The notes under the pieces: model-generated
The model's input: only the letters and a program-made list of their open reading frames with translations
Told to the model about the DNA's origin: nothing
Databases searched by the model: none
Assembly (NCBI RefSeq): GCF_030123505.1
Contig: NZ_CP126115.1
Coordinates: 3,796,001 to 3,860,000 of the forward strand
Length of the DNA stretch: 64,000 nt
Source of the DNA: Neobacillus sp. YX16
GTDB lineage: Bacteria; Bacillota; Bacilli; Bacillales; Cytobacillaceae
Direction: 5' to 3'
Program-made: the position numbers and the translations under genes
Shown: positions 1-8,811 of the stretch, one piece after another
Position numbering within the stretch: position 1 is the stretch's first letter
How the letters are laid out: the number at the start of each line of letters is the position of its first letter

Positions 1-273
1 CGCAATCGCCATCGGTACGCCGCCACAACCGCATTTATTCAACTCCTCTGCTAGGACGATACCGGAAAAATAATCTCCTCCCTGACCTCCAACCGATTCA
101 GGATAATGTAAACCTAGTAGACCTAATTCACCCATTCTCGTAAATACCGACCGTGGAAATTCCCCTTGTTCTTCCCACTCATCAACAAAAGGTGAAATTT
201 CTTTTTCAACAAAACTGCGGATCATTTTTCGCAGCTGATCATGTTCTTCTGTGAAATACGGTTCATATGTCAT
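1..273 (-). CDS. Acyl-CoA dehydrogenase, N-terminal part (runs off the left edge)
   Basis: The visible 91 residues begin MTYEPYFTEEHDQLRKMI and contain the helical N-terminal acyl-CoA dehydrogenase pattern, with FVEKEISPFVDEWE and then GLLGLHYPESVGGQGGD. The family oxidises acyl-CoA to 2-enoyl-CoA with FAD and passes electrons to ETF. The ATG is set by GAGGTG about 9 bases upstream. It lies 17 bases after the AtuA-like small gene, so it is the last visible member of the sigma-54 operon, in a CitE-/AtuD-like position. The C-terminus is outside the window, so the substrate class cannot be judged. Confidence 0.9.
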   Translation of the reverse strand, partial: MTYEPYFTEEHDQLRKMIRSFVEKEISPFVDEWEEQGEFPRSVFTRMGELGLLGLHYPESVGGQGGDYFSGIVLAEELNKCGCGGVPMAIA

Positions 274-290
274 ACCTGTACACCTCACTT

Positions 291-629
291 TTATAGGTCT
301 ATTAATAATTCATCGTCCACTTCGATTTCCATTCGAAGCATATTGGATCCAAAACATTTTCCAAGGTTATCAAGGCGAAGTGAAGATGAACCCCCACCAT
401 CCAAAGCCTCGCTGAGAACAAAGTTCATTGCCAAGATATTTGGCATTTCGTAGCGGGTCACTTTTCCCTTTACCAGACCAGAAAAATGCATTTTAACTGA
501 AACTGTAGTTAATTCTGCTAAAAGTACTTGATAGATTTCCTGATTAGGAGCAAAAACTCCTATATTGATTGTGTTTCCTTTATCGCCAGACCTTGATTGA
601 GCTATTTCATTCAGCTTTACCATCGCCAT
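291..629 (-). CDS. AtuA-like ferredoxin-fold small protein
   Basis: This 112-residue protein has the signature SRSGDKGNTINIGV near residue 12 and ALDGGGSSSLRLD near residue 74. Those are hallmarks of the domain that forms the C-terminal part of Pseudomonas AtuA. Here the domain is a separate gene placed 3 bases after the AtuA gene, with its GGAGGTG ribosome site overlapping that gene's stop, so the two are translationally coupled. No catalytic role is established for the domain; a structural partner of the large AtuA protein is inferred. The start could also be the ATG two codons in. Confidence 0.85.
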   Translation of the reverse strand: MAMVKLNEIAQSRSGDKGNTINIGVFAPNQEIYQVLLAELTTVSVKMHFSGLVKGKVTRYEMPNILAMNFVLSEALDGGGSSSLRLDNLGKCFGSNMLRMEIEVDDELLIDL

Positions 630-632
630 CTG

Positions 633-1997
633 TTACACCTCCGCGACTTCTACTTGGATTTGACGTTCAACCTCTTCCCGCGGTAACAAGGCTGACCACA
701 TTCCGAGCAAAGCTCTTGGCGCTGTATTCCCAGTAAAACCGCTCATCGATGGCGGTCCATTCAATGCTAACGGAGGGAACAGGCGGCTAAACTTAACTGC
801 CTCTTGTTTTGTTTTTGCCCGGACGGTCATTCGTAAAAACACTTCATTGAGTTCACTTTGATTGTCATGCGCCAGAGGACCACTTAAAGCGTTATATCCC
901 ATATAGTCTGTTCTTACTTCCTCATAATTCAACCCATTCCGCTCTAACTGAATGCGAATAATTTCATCAACCTTTTTTGCTTTCATCATGGCATCAGGCC
1001 ATGAAAACCCGACAATCACCTGACCTGCATATCCATTTTCATAGCCCATGACTACCTTCAAGGTATTCGTCCGCGGATGGCCTTTTACCCCTGTCACTTT
1101 CACCTGATTGGATTTGATATTTTCCAGTTTAACATTGGTTAAATCCACGATTACATCCGGGGTAATATAGGCTGAAGGATCATGGATTTCATAGAGCATC
1201 TGCTCTTTTACCGTATCGATGGTTACCAAACCGCCTCGATCCTCCACTTTACTGATAATAAATTCACCGTTTTCCGAAACCTCGGCAATCGGATACCCCA
1301 TCCGGTCAAAGCCCTCGATTTCCCACCATTTTCCGCTGAAATTCCCACCTGTCGATTGTGCGGAACATTCTAGCAAATGTCCCATAAATACTCCGCTGGC
1401 AAGCTTATCCCATTCCTCTTCTCCCCAATTGAATTCATAGATTAATGGTGCTAAAAACTGAGCCGTATCGGTCGTCCTTCCTGTAACTACGATGTCTGCA
1501 CCTGCTGCTAAGGCTTTTACAATTGGTTGAGCCCCGATATAGGCATTGGCAAATTCGAGTCTATCCTTTATGTTCTCTACTGATTCCCCTGTTTCTAAGT
1601 GATTCAGTGGATACCCTTTCTCTAGAAACTCTGGAAGTCTATCAATCACATTGTCCCCCGTCACAACCGCTACCTTTAAGCCGCTGATTCCCATTTCCCC
1701 GGCCACTCGAAGGATTTCTTGCTGTGCTCCAACCGGATTAATGCCGCCGCCATTGGTCAACAGCTTTATTCCTTTTTCTTTTACATATGGAAGTAATGCT
1801 TTCATCTGCAGCGAAATATCCTTTGTAAAACCCCCATTTTCATTTTTCTTTTTATCCTTGACCAAGATTGCCATCGTAAGCTCTGCTAAGGCATCAAAAC
1901 AAAGATATTGGACATCTCCTTTTTCCGCTGTTGCCACTGCCGGCTCGATTGTATCGCCATAAAATCCTTGTGCAGCACCTATTCTTACTTTTTTCAT
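633..1997 (-). CDS. AtuA family (acyclic terpene utilization) protein
   Basis: The 454-residue protein matches the DUF1446/AtuA family: N-terminal VRIGAAQGFYGD, NGGGINPVGAQQ near residue 83, VVTGRTTDTAQFLAPL near 171 and SAQSTGGNFSGKWW near 213. The family is required for growth on acyclic terpenes in Pseudomonas, but its reaction is not settled. AGGAGG nine bases upstream fixes the ATG and overlaps the stop of the biotin carrier gene. It sits between a biotinyl carrier and an acyl-CoA dehydrogenase in a sigma-54 operon, which suggests catabolism of a branched acid rather than biosynthesis. Confidence 0.85.
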   Translation of the reverse strand: MKKVRIGAAQGFYGDTIEPAVATAEKGDVQYLCFDALAELTMAILVKDKKKNENGGFTKDISLQMKALLPYVKEKGIKLLTNGGGINPVGAQQEILRVAGEMGISGLKVAVVTGDNVIDRLPEFLEKGYPLNHLETGESVENIKDRLEFANAYIGAQPIVKALAAGADIVVTGRTTDTAQFLAPLIYEFNWGEEEWDKLASGVFMGHLLECSAQSTGGNFSGKWWEIEGFDRMGYPIAEVSENGEFIISKVEDRGGLVTIDTVKEQMLYEIHDPSAYITPDVIVDLTNVKLENIKSNQVKVTGVKGHPRTNTLKVVMGYENGYAGQVIVGFSWPDAMMKAKKVDEIIRIQLERNGLNYEEVRTDYMGYNALSGPLAHDNQSELNEVFLRMTVRAKTKQEAVKFSRLFPPLALNGPPSMSGFTGNTAPRALLGMWSALLPREEVERQIQVEVAEV

Positions 1998-2010
1998 CTT
2001 ATCTGTCCTC

Positions 2011-2229
2011 CTAATCCGTAGTTATTTGTACAAGGACATCGCCCTCTTGAACGAACTCTCCTTCTGACGTTTTGATGGCCGATACAACTCCGGCGTGTGT
2101 CGATTCGATCGGTATTTCCATCTTCATCGACTCCAGGATGACTAAAACATCGCCTTCCTCCACAACATCATTTTCTTTCACTTCTATTTTCCATACGCTT
2201 CCTGACATCGAAGATAAAATTTCGATCAT
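2011..2229 (-). CDS. Biotin/lipoyl carrier protein (acyl-CoA carboxylase carrier subunit)
   Basis: This 72-residue single domain carries the biotinylation motif ESMKMEIP, with the modified lysine between two methionines, inside a short hammerhead fold (SGSVWKIEV at the start, VQEGDVLVQI at the end). I chose the ATG at 2229 (MIEILSSMSG) over an upstream TTG because AGGGAG lies at the right distance and family members start this way. It must serve a carboxylase whose biotin carboxylase and transferase subunits are not in this window, probably further left. In Atu/Liu pathways such a carrier belongs to geranyl- or methylcrotonyl-CoA carboxylase. Confidence 0.88.
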   Translation of the reverse strand: MIEILSSMSGSVWKIEVKENDVVEEGDVLVILESMKMEIPIESTHAGVVSAIKTSEGEFVQEGDVLVQITTD

Positions 2230-2246
2230 ATCACTCACTCCCTCTT

Positions 2247-3032
2247 TTATTTTCCATTCCAAGATGGCATTCTTTTTTCAAGAAAAGCCGAGGCGCCTTC
2301 TTTTAAATCTTCACTCATGAAAGACACGAGCCTTAATGTAGTTAAATAATCAAATGACTTAATCAAATCCATCTGCTCCGTGTTGTAAAAAGCATCTAGG
2401 CTCAACTTGACAGCCAGTGGACTAAAGCTGGCGACCTGTTTAGCTAGTTTCCATGTTTCATTTTCAAGGTCAACTGGGCTGACCACTCGATGGACGAGAT
2501 TGAGCTCTTTTGCCTGTTCTGCAGAATAGATTTCAGCTGTTAGCATCATTTCCATCATTTTTCGATCACCGACCGCACGTCGTACCCAAGGCATAATTAC
2601 GAACGGTACAAGACCAAGCTTCAGTTCGGTTAACCCCAACTTCGCCTCTGTTGATGCCACAGCTAGCTGACACATGGCAACAAGTCCAGTTCCCCCGCCT
2701 AATGCCGGACCATTTACACTCGCAATTAATGGAGTGGTTACTTCCGCACCTAGCTTGAACAGTTCCGTACTCTCTTTGCCTTCAAAATAGAGATCCGGAG
2801 CAGTTCTCTCGAGATTTTTCTTGAAGTCATTTAAATTACCGCCTGCTGAGAAGGCCTTTCCAGCACCCGTAAGGATAATCACTCTAATTTCAGGATTACG
2901 GTCAGCTTTTCTAATCGCATGAACCAGCTCTCTAGTCGACTTTTCCGTTAATGGGTTTCTCATTTCAGGTAAGTTCAACGTCACTTTAGCTACCTTTTCT
3001 TTTTCTTCGTAGAGGATTGTTTCATAAACCAT
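2247..3032 (-). CDS. Enoyl-CoA hydratase/isomerase family protein
   Basis: Crotonase-fold enzyme of about 261 residues with the oxyanion-hole segments AFSAGGNLND and NGPALGGGTGLVAM, and the second acidic position in LTELKLGLVP. The first catalytic glutamate of ordinary hydratases is replaced (GGGTGL rather than GGGxEL), as in 3-methylglutaconyl- or isohexenylglutaconyl-CoA hydratases (LiuC/AtuE type). That fits the AtuA neighbour. Several starts are possible (GTG 3041, ATG 3035, ATG 3032); AGAGGTG spacing best suits 3032. It is the first gene behind the sigma-54 promoter and stops 18 bases before the carrier gene. Confidence 0.88.
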   Translation of the reverse strand: MVYETILYEEKEKVAKVTLNLPEMRNPLTEKSTRELVHAIRKADRNPEIRVIILTGAGKAFSAGGNLNDFKKNLERTAPDLYFEGKESTELFKLGAEVTTPLIASVNGPALGGGTGLVAMCQLAVASTEAKLGLTELKLGLVPFVIMPWVRRAVGDRKMMEMMLTAEIYSAEQAKELNLVHRVVSPVDLENETWKLAKQVASFSPLAVKLSLDAFYNTEQMDLIKSFDYLTTLRLVSFMSEDLKEGASAFLEKRMPSWNGK

Positions 3033-3073
3033 CATTTTCACCTCTTAGCCTTATTTCTGTTTATCTCTTATAA

Positions 3074-3090
3074 TGCAATATCCGTGCCAA
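3074..3090 (-). promoter_or_regulatory. Sigma-54 (SigL) -24/-12 promoter of the Atu-like operon
   Basis: Read on the minus strand the site is TTGGCACGGATATTGCA, a perfect match to the TTGGCACG-N4-TTGCA consensus, with ten bases between the GG and GC elements. It lies about 42 bases upstream of the enoyl-CoA hydratase start and points into the operon. Transcription would start near 3062. A sigma-54 activator gene begins divergently 190 bases away. Confidence 0.95.
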
Positions 3091-3127
3091 ATTTCTATGA
3101 AGCTAATAAATGTTGGGCAAAGCACTG

Positions 3128-3200
3128 TGTTCATTTTTTGGAAGGAAAAAGATGAACAGTACTGCAAACAAAAGTGAACAGTTGTTTAAAGAAGTTAACA
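3128..3200. promoter_or_regulatory. Putative upstream activating sequences for the enhancer-binding protein
   Basis: Three related direct repeats, ATGAACAGT (3152), GTGAACAGT (3174) and GTTAACAGT (3194), are spaced 22 and 20 bases apart, about two helical turns. An inverted TGTTCAT lies at 3128. They are 40 to 110 bases upstream of the -24/-12 promoter, where an activator hexamer would bind, and in front of the activator's own gene. Binding is inferred from position and repetition only. Confidence 0.55.
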
Positions 3201-3277
3201 GTAATAGATTGTAATATCTGGAAACCGTCGTTATAATATGAGTTGTATAAATTTTCTGAATACTGAGGTGGGAATAT

Positions 3278-5413
3278 TTGAAGGTTAGGAGTTTTACTAC
3301 CATTAATTTCGTCAATTTATCCCTGAAAAGCACAATCCGTGAAGCCATCTCTGCTTTCCTTGAACATCGTGTTGACATCGGCTGTATTACAGAAAACAAA
3401 AAACTTACAGGAATCATCCACAAAAACTCCATCTATCGGGCAATGCTTCAGAACACATCCATTGATGACCCTATCAGACCACTCATAAATGAAAGCGTTA
3501 TCACTATTCATAAAGATCAGTCCCTCCTTGAAGCAAGAGACATCATGTTGAAAGGGAATGTCAGTCATGCAGTCGTTCTTGACCATCATCAAGAGGTCTT
3601 CGGCATTATGACAAAGTCTGACCTGGTCAACTCCCATATGGCCGTGTTGGAGGATACGATTAACCGAATGAAGTCACTGATTGAAAACCTTCAGGATGCT
3701 GTCATCACAGTGGATTCTAATCTCAAAATCACTACCTTTAATCAAACGGCGCTTGATCTACTCCAATTAAATGGCAAACATTTATTAAACGCACCAATTG
3801 ATCGATTTCTTCCGCCTTTTAGAAGATGGTTGATTGAAACATTGAAAACGGGAACGATTCAGGACGCCAAAAGAATTAGTTTTAATAACATTACAAACAT
3901 TGCTTCGTTTATCCCGATTAGGGAAATCAATCGTGTCTCCGGTGCCATGGTGGTTTTACGAGATGTTACCTCCTATGAAAACATTGCAAATGAATTAGAA
4001 ACAACGAAACAATTAAAGAAAATTCTAGATAGTGCCCTTGAATTGGCCTATGATGGGGTCGCTGTTATGGATAAGGCCGGACACATTACAATGGTTAATC
4101 ATGGATTCATGGAACTCTTTCATATTCAACATCAGGATGAGGTACTTGGTCAGCACATTACAAAAATCGCACCGCAGATTCCTTCTCAGCTTAGTTTGGA
4201 GTTCGATCAAAAAATGGAGGGAGAACTAATCCCTATTCATAATCAAAAATGCATTGTTGCCCAAATGCCCATTTATCAAGATGGACAAAGGCTCGGTGCG
4301 ATTATCAAAATCATTTTCCGCCAGCTGGATGCTTGGAAGGATATCCTCCTACATATGGATAAATTAGAAAGTGAGATTTCTTACTATCGCGGAGAATTAT
4401 ATAGGATTTCGAAAGATACCCATCCTTTTGCTCATGTCATTTCTCAAAATCCTCAAATGGAAAAATTCAAACAGGATGCGGTCATTGCCGCTAAATCTTT
4501 TTCCAATGTCATCATTACAGGTGAAAGCGGCACCGGTAAAGAGCTTTTTGCCGAAGGCATCCATAATGAATCGGGTCGGGAGGGAGCTTTTATTAAAGTC
4601 AATTGCGGCGCGATTCCGGAAGAATTATTAGAATCCGAATTCTTCGGTTATGCGGATGGAGCGTTTACGGGGGCGAAAAAAGGAGGGAAACCAGGGAAAT
4701 TTGAATTAGCCAATAATGGAACACTCTTCCTCGATGAAATCGGTGATATGCCAGCTTCCTTACAGGTTAAACTATTACGAGTTCTGCAAGAACAAGAGTT
4801 TGAAAGAATTGGTGCTACTAAAACCACAAAAGTAAATGTACGAATTATTTCGGCAACCAATAAAGATTTAATACAGCTGGTAAACCAAGGAAAATTCAGG
4901 GAGGATCTCTATTACCGTATTCACGTGATTCAATTACACATTCCCCCGTTGAGAGAGCGGCTTGATGATATTCCATTACTGTGCAATCATTTTATTCAAA
5001 AAGTTAATAAGAAAACCAATAAAAATATCATTGGTGTTGCACCGCAAGTGCTTCGAAGCTTCCAACAGTACCATTGGCCAGGTAATATTAGACAATTAGA
5101 AAATGTTTTGGAACGTGCGTTTCATTTTAGTCAGACGCACTGGATTGAAATGGAGCACCTGCCGAGGGAACTGAACTTACTTCAAGCACCCGTTTCTATT
5201 CCGCCTAAAATAGCAGAGCCCACTACTGTAATTAACCGCAAACAATCGATTAACCATACTGAAAAACAGGTGGTCTTGCAGGCATTACTTGCCTGCCAGG
5301 GAAACCGCTCCAAAACGGCAGAATTACTGGGAATTAGCAGGACCACTCTTTATCAAAAAATAAAGAAGTATCATATTATGGAAGAATTAGAGGTTAAATT
5401 CTCTTCCTCTTAA
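3278..5413 (+). CDS. Sigma-54-dependent transcriptional activator with CBS and PAS domains
   Basis: The 711-residue protein has, in order, a pair of CBS motifs (residues about 1-120), a PAS domain (about 128-230), a second PAS-like domain (about 245-355), an AAA+ domain (about 385-620) and a Fis-type helix-turn-helix at the C-terminus (NRSKTAELLGISRTTLYQKI). Walker A is GESGTGKE at 415, the sigma-54 contact loop GAFTGA is at 461, and Walker B FLDEIGD is near 486, so it looks active. The TTG start has GAGGTG seven bases upstream. CBS pairs commonly bind adenylates; sensing of AMP/ATP or an acyl-CoA is a guess. It lies between two operons with -24/-12 promoters that it probably activates. Confidence 0.95.
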   Translation: MKVRSFTTINFVNLSLKSTIREAISAFLEHRVDIGCITENKKLTGIIHKNSIYRAMLQNTSIDDPIRPLINESVITIHKDQSLLEARDIMLKGNVSHAVVLDHHQEVFGIMTKSDLVNSHMAVLEDTINRMKSLIENLQDAVITVDSNLKITTFNQTALDLLQLNGKHLLNAPIDRFLPPFRRWLIETLKTGTIQDAKRISFNNITNIASFIPIREINRVSGAMVVLRDVTSYENIANELETTKQLKKILDSALELAYDGVAVMDKAGHITMVNHGFMELFHIQHQDEVLGQHITKIAPQIPSQLSLEFDQKMEGELIPIHNQKCIVAQMPIYQDGQRLGAIIKIIFRQLDAWKDILLHMDKLESEISYYRGELYRISKDTHPFAHVISQNPQMEKFKQDAVIAAKSFSNVIITGESGTGKELFAEGIHNESGREGAFIKVNCGAIPEELLESEFFGYADGAFTGAKKGGKPGKFELANNGTLFLDEIGDMPASLQVKLLRVLQEQEFERIGATKTTKVNVRIISATNKDLIQLVNQGKFREDLYYRIHVIQLHIPPLRERLDDIPLLCNHFIQKVNKKTNKNIIGVAPQVLRSFQQYHWPGNIRQLENVLERAFHFSQTHWIEMEHLPRELNLLQAPVSIPPKIAEPTTVINRKQSINHTEKQVVLQALLACQGNRSKTAELLGISRTTLYQKIKKYHIMEELEVKFSSS

Positions 5414-5419
5414 AGCTAA

Positions 5420-5456
5420 CAACCATATGGGAATATGCCCCATATGGTTGTTTTTT
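5420..5456. terminator. Bidirectional terminator between activator and ligase genes
   Basis: An 11-bp stem (AACCATATGGG with its complement) around a short loop, followed by TTTTTT on the plus strand. It separates the convergent activator gene and the acyl-CoA ligase gene. Confidence 0.85.
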
Positions 5457-5458
5457 AT

Positions 5459-7033
5459 CTATTTAGCTGGCAGCTGTTTTAAATATTGCTCCTTTAAAGC
5501 AGATTTTTGTATCTTCCCCGCTGGTGTCTGAGGGAGATTCTTTGTAAATATTATTAGCTTCGGTACTTTATAATCCGCTAAATGCTGTTTGGAGAACACT
5601 TTCACTTCTTCTTCTGAAATCACTGCACCCTCTTTTGGAATAATATAGTACAGACCCACTTCGCCTAGGAATAGATCGGGCACCCCAATTCCTGCAGCAA
5701 AGGAAACCTTCGGGTGCGACATAAGAATGCTTTCAACCTCGACAGGATACACATTATATCCACCCTGGATATACATCTCCTTCTTACGGCCTTTCAAAAA
5801 CAAATACCCCTCATGGTCTAGATACCCCATATCACCGGTGTACAGCCAGCCGTCATGTGAAAAGGTTAATTTCGTTTCTTCCTCAAGTCCAAAATATCCT
5901 TTGGCCCTGCAATTCCCTTTAACAGCCAGTTCACCGACTTCACCGTGCGGAAGCTCCTTTTGTTCACTATCGACAATTTTCATCTTAAAATCACCTATTG
6001 GAACACCAATGCTTTCCTGAACTCTTTCAACAGAATCTGTCAGCCTCGTCATAATACACGCACCAGATGTTTCACTAAGACCATATAAATTTACGATTCT
6101 AGCATTCGGGAAGTGTCTATCAATCAACTCACACTGACTGCGGTCGACATTGGAACCACCAACAATCCCTATTTTTATAGAACTCAGGTCATATTTATCG
6201 ATATCTTTATGATTGCACAGCATGAGATACATAGTTGGGACTCCGCCAAACATAGTTGGTTTTACTCGGTCGATAACTTGCAGTACCATTTCTGGTATAA
6301 ATTCCGGTACTAATACAATGCTGCCAAACTTCACCAATAGCGCATGAACGGCACAGGTAATTCCGCCGACATGATTAAGTGGCAGACTACCTACGGTACA
6401 GTCATTTTCCCCAAGGGATAAGTGGTCAGCCTGGGCCATTGCAGACTCTAGAATACTTCGATTTGTAATCAAGGTACCTTTTGGCTTTCCAGTTGTACCA
6501 GATGTATAAATGACGATTGCCGTATCATCTTCTTTGACATCTAGCTTATATTGATCCAGACTGTTTTTATTACCTTCATACTTTAATAGATCATCTAACT
6601 GCAGACTACCCTCAAAACCTTTTTTAATAAAAATATACTTTTCCAGGTTAGGGACTTTATCACGAAAACGTTGGAAAAATCCAGAAAAATCAAATCCCTG
6701 ATACTCTGAAAGGGAAACAATTCCCTTCGCTTTTGAATTGTTCAGCATATATTCTAATTCTGTCTCACGATAGCGAGGATTTAAGGCAACAACCCCGACA
6801 CCAATTTTCGCTGCCGCAAAATAGCTGTAAAGCCACTCTAACTGGTTCAAAGCCAGGATCGCAAGGTTGTCTCCTCTCCTAAATCCTTCTTCCAACAGTG
6901 CAGACGCCAGCACATCTGTAATTTCATCTAGCTCCTCAAAGGTAACTTTTTTGTTCTCACAGATTAAAAATGGCTTATTAGGATATTGAGATACAGCTCT
7001 TGTTAAGGCTCTATGAACAATCCAATCAAGCAA
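5459..7033 (-). CDS. Class I adenylate-forming acyl-CoA ligase
   Basis: This 524-residue ANL-superfamily enzyme has the phosphate loop IVIYTSGTTGKPKGT, the aromatic/adenine motif LYGLSETSG, the hinge region GWLYTGDMGYLDHEGYL with GRKKEMYIQGGYNVYP, and the C-terminal catalytic lysine in TPAGKIQK. It activates a carboxylate to acyl-AMP and then to acyl-CoA; the substrate is not readable from sequence. The TTG start has GGGAGGTG seven bases upstream. It is second in a two-gene operon with another ligase, 38 bases apart. The likely role is to feed the neighbouring acyl-CoA degradation operon. Confidence 0.92.
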   Translation of the reverse strand: MLDWIVHRALTRAVSQYPNKPFLICENKKVTFEELDEITDVLASALLEEGFRRGDNLAILALNQLEWLYSYFAAAKIGVGVVALNPRYRETELEYMLNNSKAKGIVSLSEYQGFDFSGFFQRFRDKVPNLEKYIFIKKGFEGSLQLDDLLKYEGNKNSLDQYKLDVKEDDTAIVIYTSGTTGKPKGTLITNRSILESAMAQADHLSLGENDCTVGSLPLNHVGGITCAVHALLVKFGSIVLVPEFIPEMVLQVIDRVKPTMFGGVPTMYLMLCNHKDIDKYDLSSIKIGIVGGSNVDRSQCELIDRHFPNARIVNLYGLSETSGACIMTRLTDSVERVQESIGVPIGDFKMKIVDSEQKELPHGEVGELAVKGNCRAKGYFGLEEETKLTFSHDGWLYTGDMGYLDHEGYLFLKGRKKEMYIQGGYNVYPVEVESILMSHPKVSFAAGIGVPDLFLGEVGLYYIIPKEGAVISEEEVKVFSKQHLADYKVPKLIIFTKNLPQTPAGKIQKSALKEQYLKQLPAK

Positions 7034-7071
7034 ACTCTAACACCTCCCAATTTTTTAAGAAAAAGTAATCT

Positions 7072-8628
7072 TTAAACCGGATTATTAGAATATAAACTTT
7101 GGTATTTTTCTCTTAGGACGTGCTTTTGAATTTTACCAGTGGTGGTCATTGGAAGTTCAGTTACAATTAACAATTCTTTTGGCACTTGGAATGAACCAAG
7201 ATGTTCTTTGCAGTATGCAAGAATGTCTTCCTTCGTGGCTTCCTCTCCTGGCTTTAGGACAACAAAGGCCGTTACCGCCTCAATCCAGCGCTCATGTGGA
7301 AGTCCAACTGCAACAGCATTTAACACTTTGTTATAGGACAACAGGACCTGCTCTATTTGAATGGAAGCAACATTTTCCCCACCTGTCTTAATCATGTCCT
7401 TCTTTCTGTCGACAAACACGATTAGCCCATCCTCATCAAGGTATCCTAAATCCCCTGTATGGTGCCAGCCATGTTGTCTTGCGCGATTCGTTTCTTCTAA
7501 ATTATTGAGATATCCAACCATGACATTCGGGCCGCGATGAACGATTTCACCGACTTCCCCTTTGCCAAGCAGATTCCCGTTTTCATCCATAATGGCGACA
7601 TCCGTAATCAATGACGGCGTTCCCCAATAGGGACCAGACTTCCTTAATTGATCCTCTGGTTTGAAAACACAGGTTGCCGGGTACATTTCGGTTTGCCCCG
7701 AGCCAAGTGCAAATTCACAGCCAAGTTCATTTATTCCTTTTTCTAGCGTTTTCCGGTCCATTGGAGCCATTGCATATAAACAATAGCGCAAACTTGATAG
7801 ATTATATTTTTTAAAGGAAGGATGATAAAGAAACGCTCTATACATCATCGGCAAACCAAACATCCAGGTAATCTTTTCTCTTTCCACCGTTTTCATAAAT
7901 GCTTCCGGTTCGAACCCTTGAATAATGGCAACCGTAGCACCGAGATGGAAGAAGGAGGCCACGAGCGTATGCTGTGCACAATGGAAAGCAGGCATCATGA
8001 GTGTTGCAATGTCATCCTTCACCATTCCGGCTTCAATAATATTGGCAAGACTGGCAATGAACACCGCTTGATGGTTAATCAGCACTCCTTTAGGTGTTCC
8101 GGTGGTGCCACTCGTAAACATGATCTGTGCAATATCTCGGTCAGCTACTTTTACTTCTGGTTCTAATGTTTGTTTGGAGTGAAGTTTATTTTCAAATTTT
8201 TCGGCCTCCAGCGCACCATTTCCAATCACGATTAATTCAGGACAAATGCTTAATAATTCTTCTTTTTTACCCTGTAAAAACATCTCATCACAAAGCAGTA
8301 CCTTCGCCTGAACTTCTGAAAGAATATAGGCCTTTTCATTAAAGGAAACACCAGGATTAATCGGAACCCAAACTAGACCGGTCTTCGCAATCCCAAAAAT
8401 TGCTACTAAGAACTGCCAAGAATTTCCACAGATGGTAGCTACACTCTCTCCTTTTTCCAATCCAAGGTCTAACAAGTAGTGGGCAAAGCGGTTGCAATCG
8501 TTATTAAACTCTTTATAGGTAATTCTTCTGTCACCAGAAATAACCGCTGTTTTATTAGGATTTTTAGCAGCTGTCCTTCGAACAATATCACCAATTGCCA
8601 CACGATTTAAGATTGAAATTTCACTCAC
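7072..8628 (-). CDS. AMP-binding acyl-CoA ligase (first gene of ligase operon)
   Basis: A second ANL ligase of 518 residues: IMFTSGTTGTPKGV, GSGQTEMYP, GWHHTGDLGYLDEDG, DRKKDMIKTGGENV and the lysine in TTTGKIQKHVL are all intact. It is clearly distinct from its neighbour, so a recent duplication is unlikely. The reading frame opens with GTG at 8628 just after an in-frame stop, with AGGGGTG upstream. It is preceded by a 160-base leader from a -24/-12 promoter. Two ligases together may cover different chain lengths or different pathway steps. Confidence 0.92.
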   Translation of the reverse strand: MSEISILNRVAIGDIVRRTAAKNPNKTAVISGDRRITYKEFNNDCNRFAHYLLDLGLEKGESVATICGNSWQFLVAIFGIAKTGLVWVPINPGVSFNEKAYILSEVQAKVLLCDEMFLQGKKEELLSICPELIVIGNGALEAEKFENKLHSKQTLEPEVKVADRDIAQIMFTSGTTGTPKGVLINHQAVFIASLANIIEAGMVKDDIATLMMPAFHCAQHTLVASFFHLGATVAIIQGFEPEAFMKTVEREKITWMFGLPMMYRAFLYHPSFKKYNLSSLRYCLYAMAPMDRKTLEKGINELGCEFALGSGQTEMYPATCVFKPEDQLRKSGPYWGTPSLITDVAIMDENGNLLGKGEVGEIVHRGPNVMVGYLNNLEETNRARQHGWHHTGDLGYLDEDGLIVFVDRKKDMIKTGGENVASIQIEQVLLSYNKVLNAVAVGLPHERWIEAVTAFVVLKPGEEATKEDILAYCKEHLGSFQVPKELLIVTELPMTTTGKIQKHVLREKYQSLYSNNPV

Positions 8629-8794
8629 TCATTCTTCACCCCTAAAGAAATATTTGTACACAAAACTCATTCCTATTTTTCTACTCACCTCCACACCGCT
8701 CCTGACATATTGCGGAATAAGAACTCTCTTGCTATTTCCACCCTTTGGAATCACTTCCATTCTTAGTTTGGGAATTGGGCTCTACAAAATGAAA

Positions 8795-8811
8795 TGCAAG
8801 AAACATACCAA
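8795..8811 (-). promoter_or_regulatory. Sigma-54 promoter of the acyl-CoA ligase operon
   Basis: Minus-strand TTGGTATGTTTCTTGCA keeps GG at -24 and GC at -12 with the required ten-base spacing, and agrees with the consensus at nearly every conserved position. It lies about 167 bases before the GTG start of the first ligase. Upstream (8850-8910) there are TGTTCA and AAACAG elements reminiscent of the repeats at 3128-3200. Confidence 0.8.
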
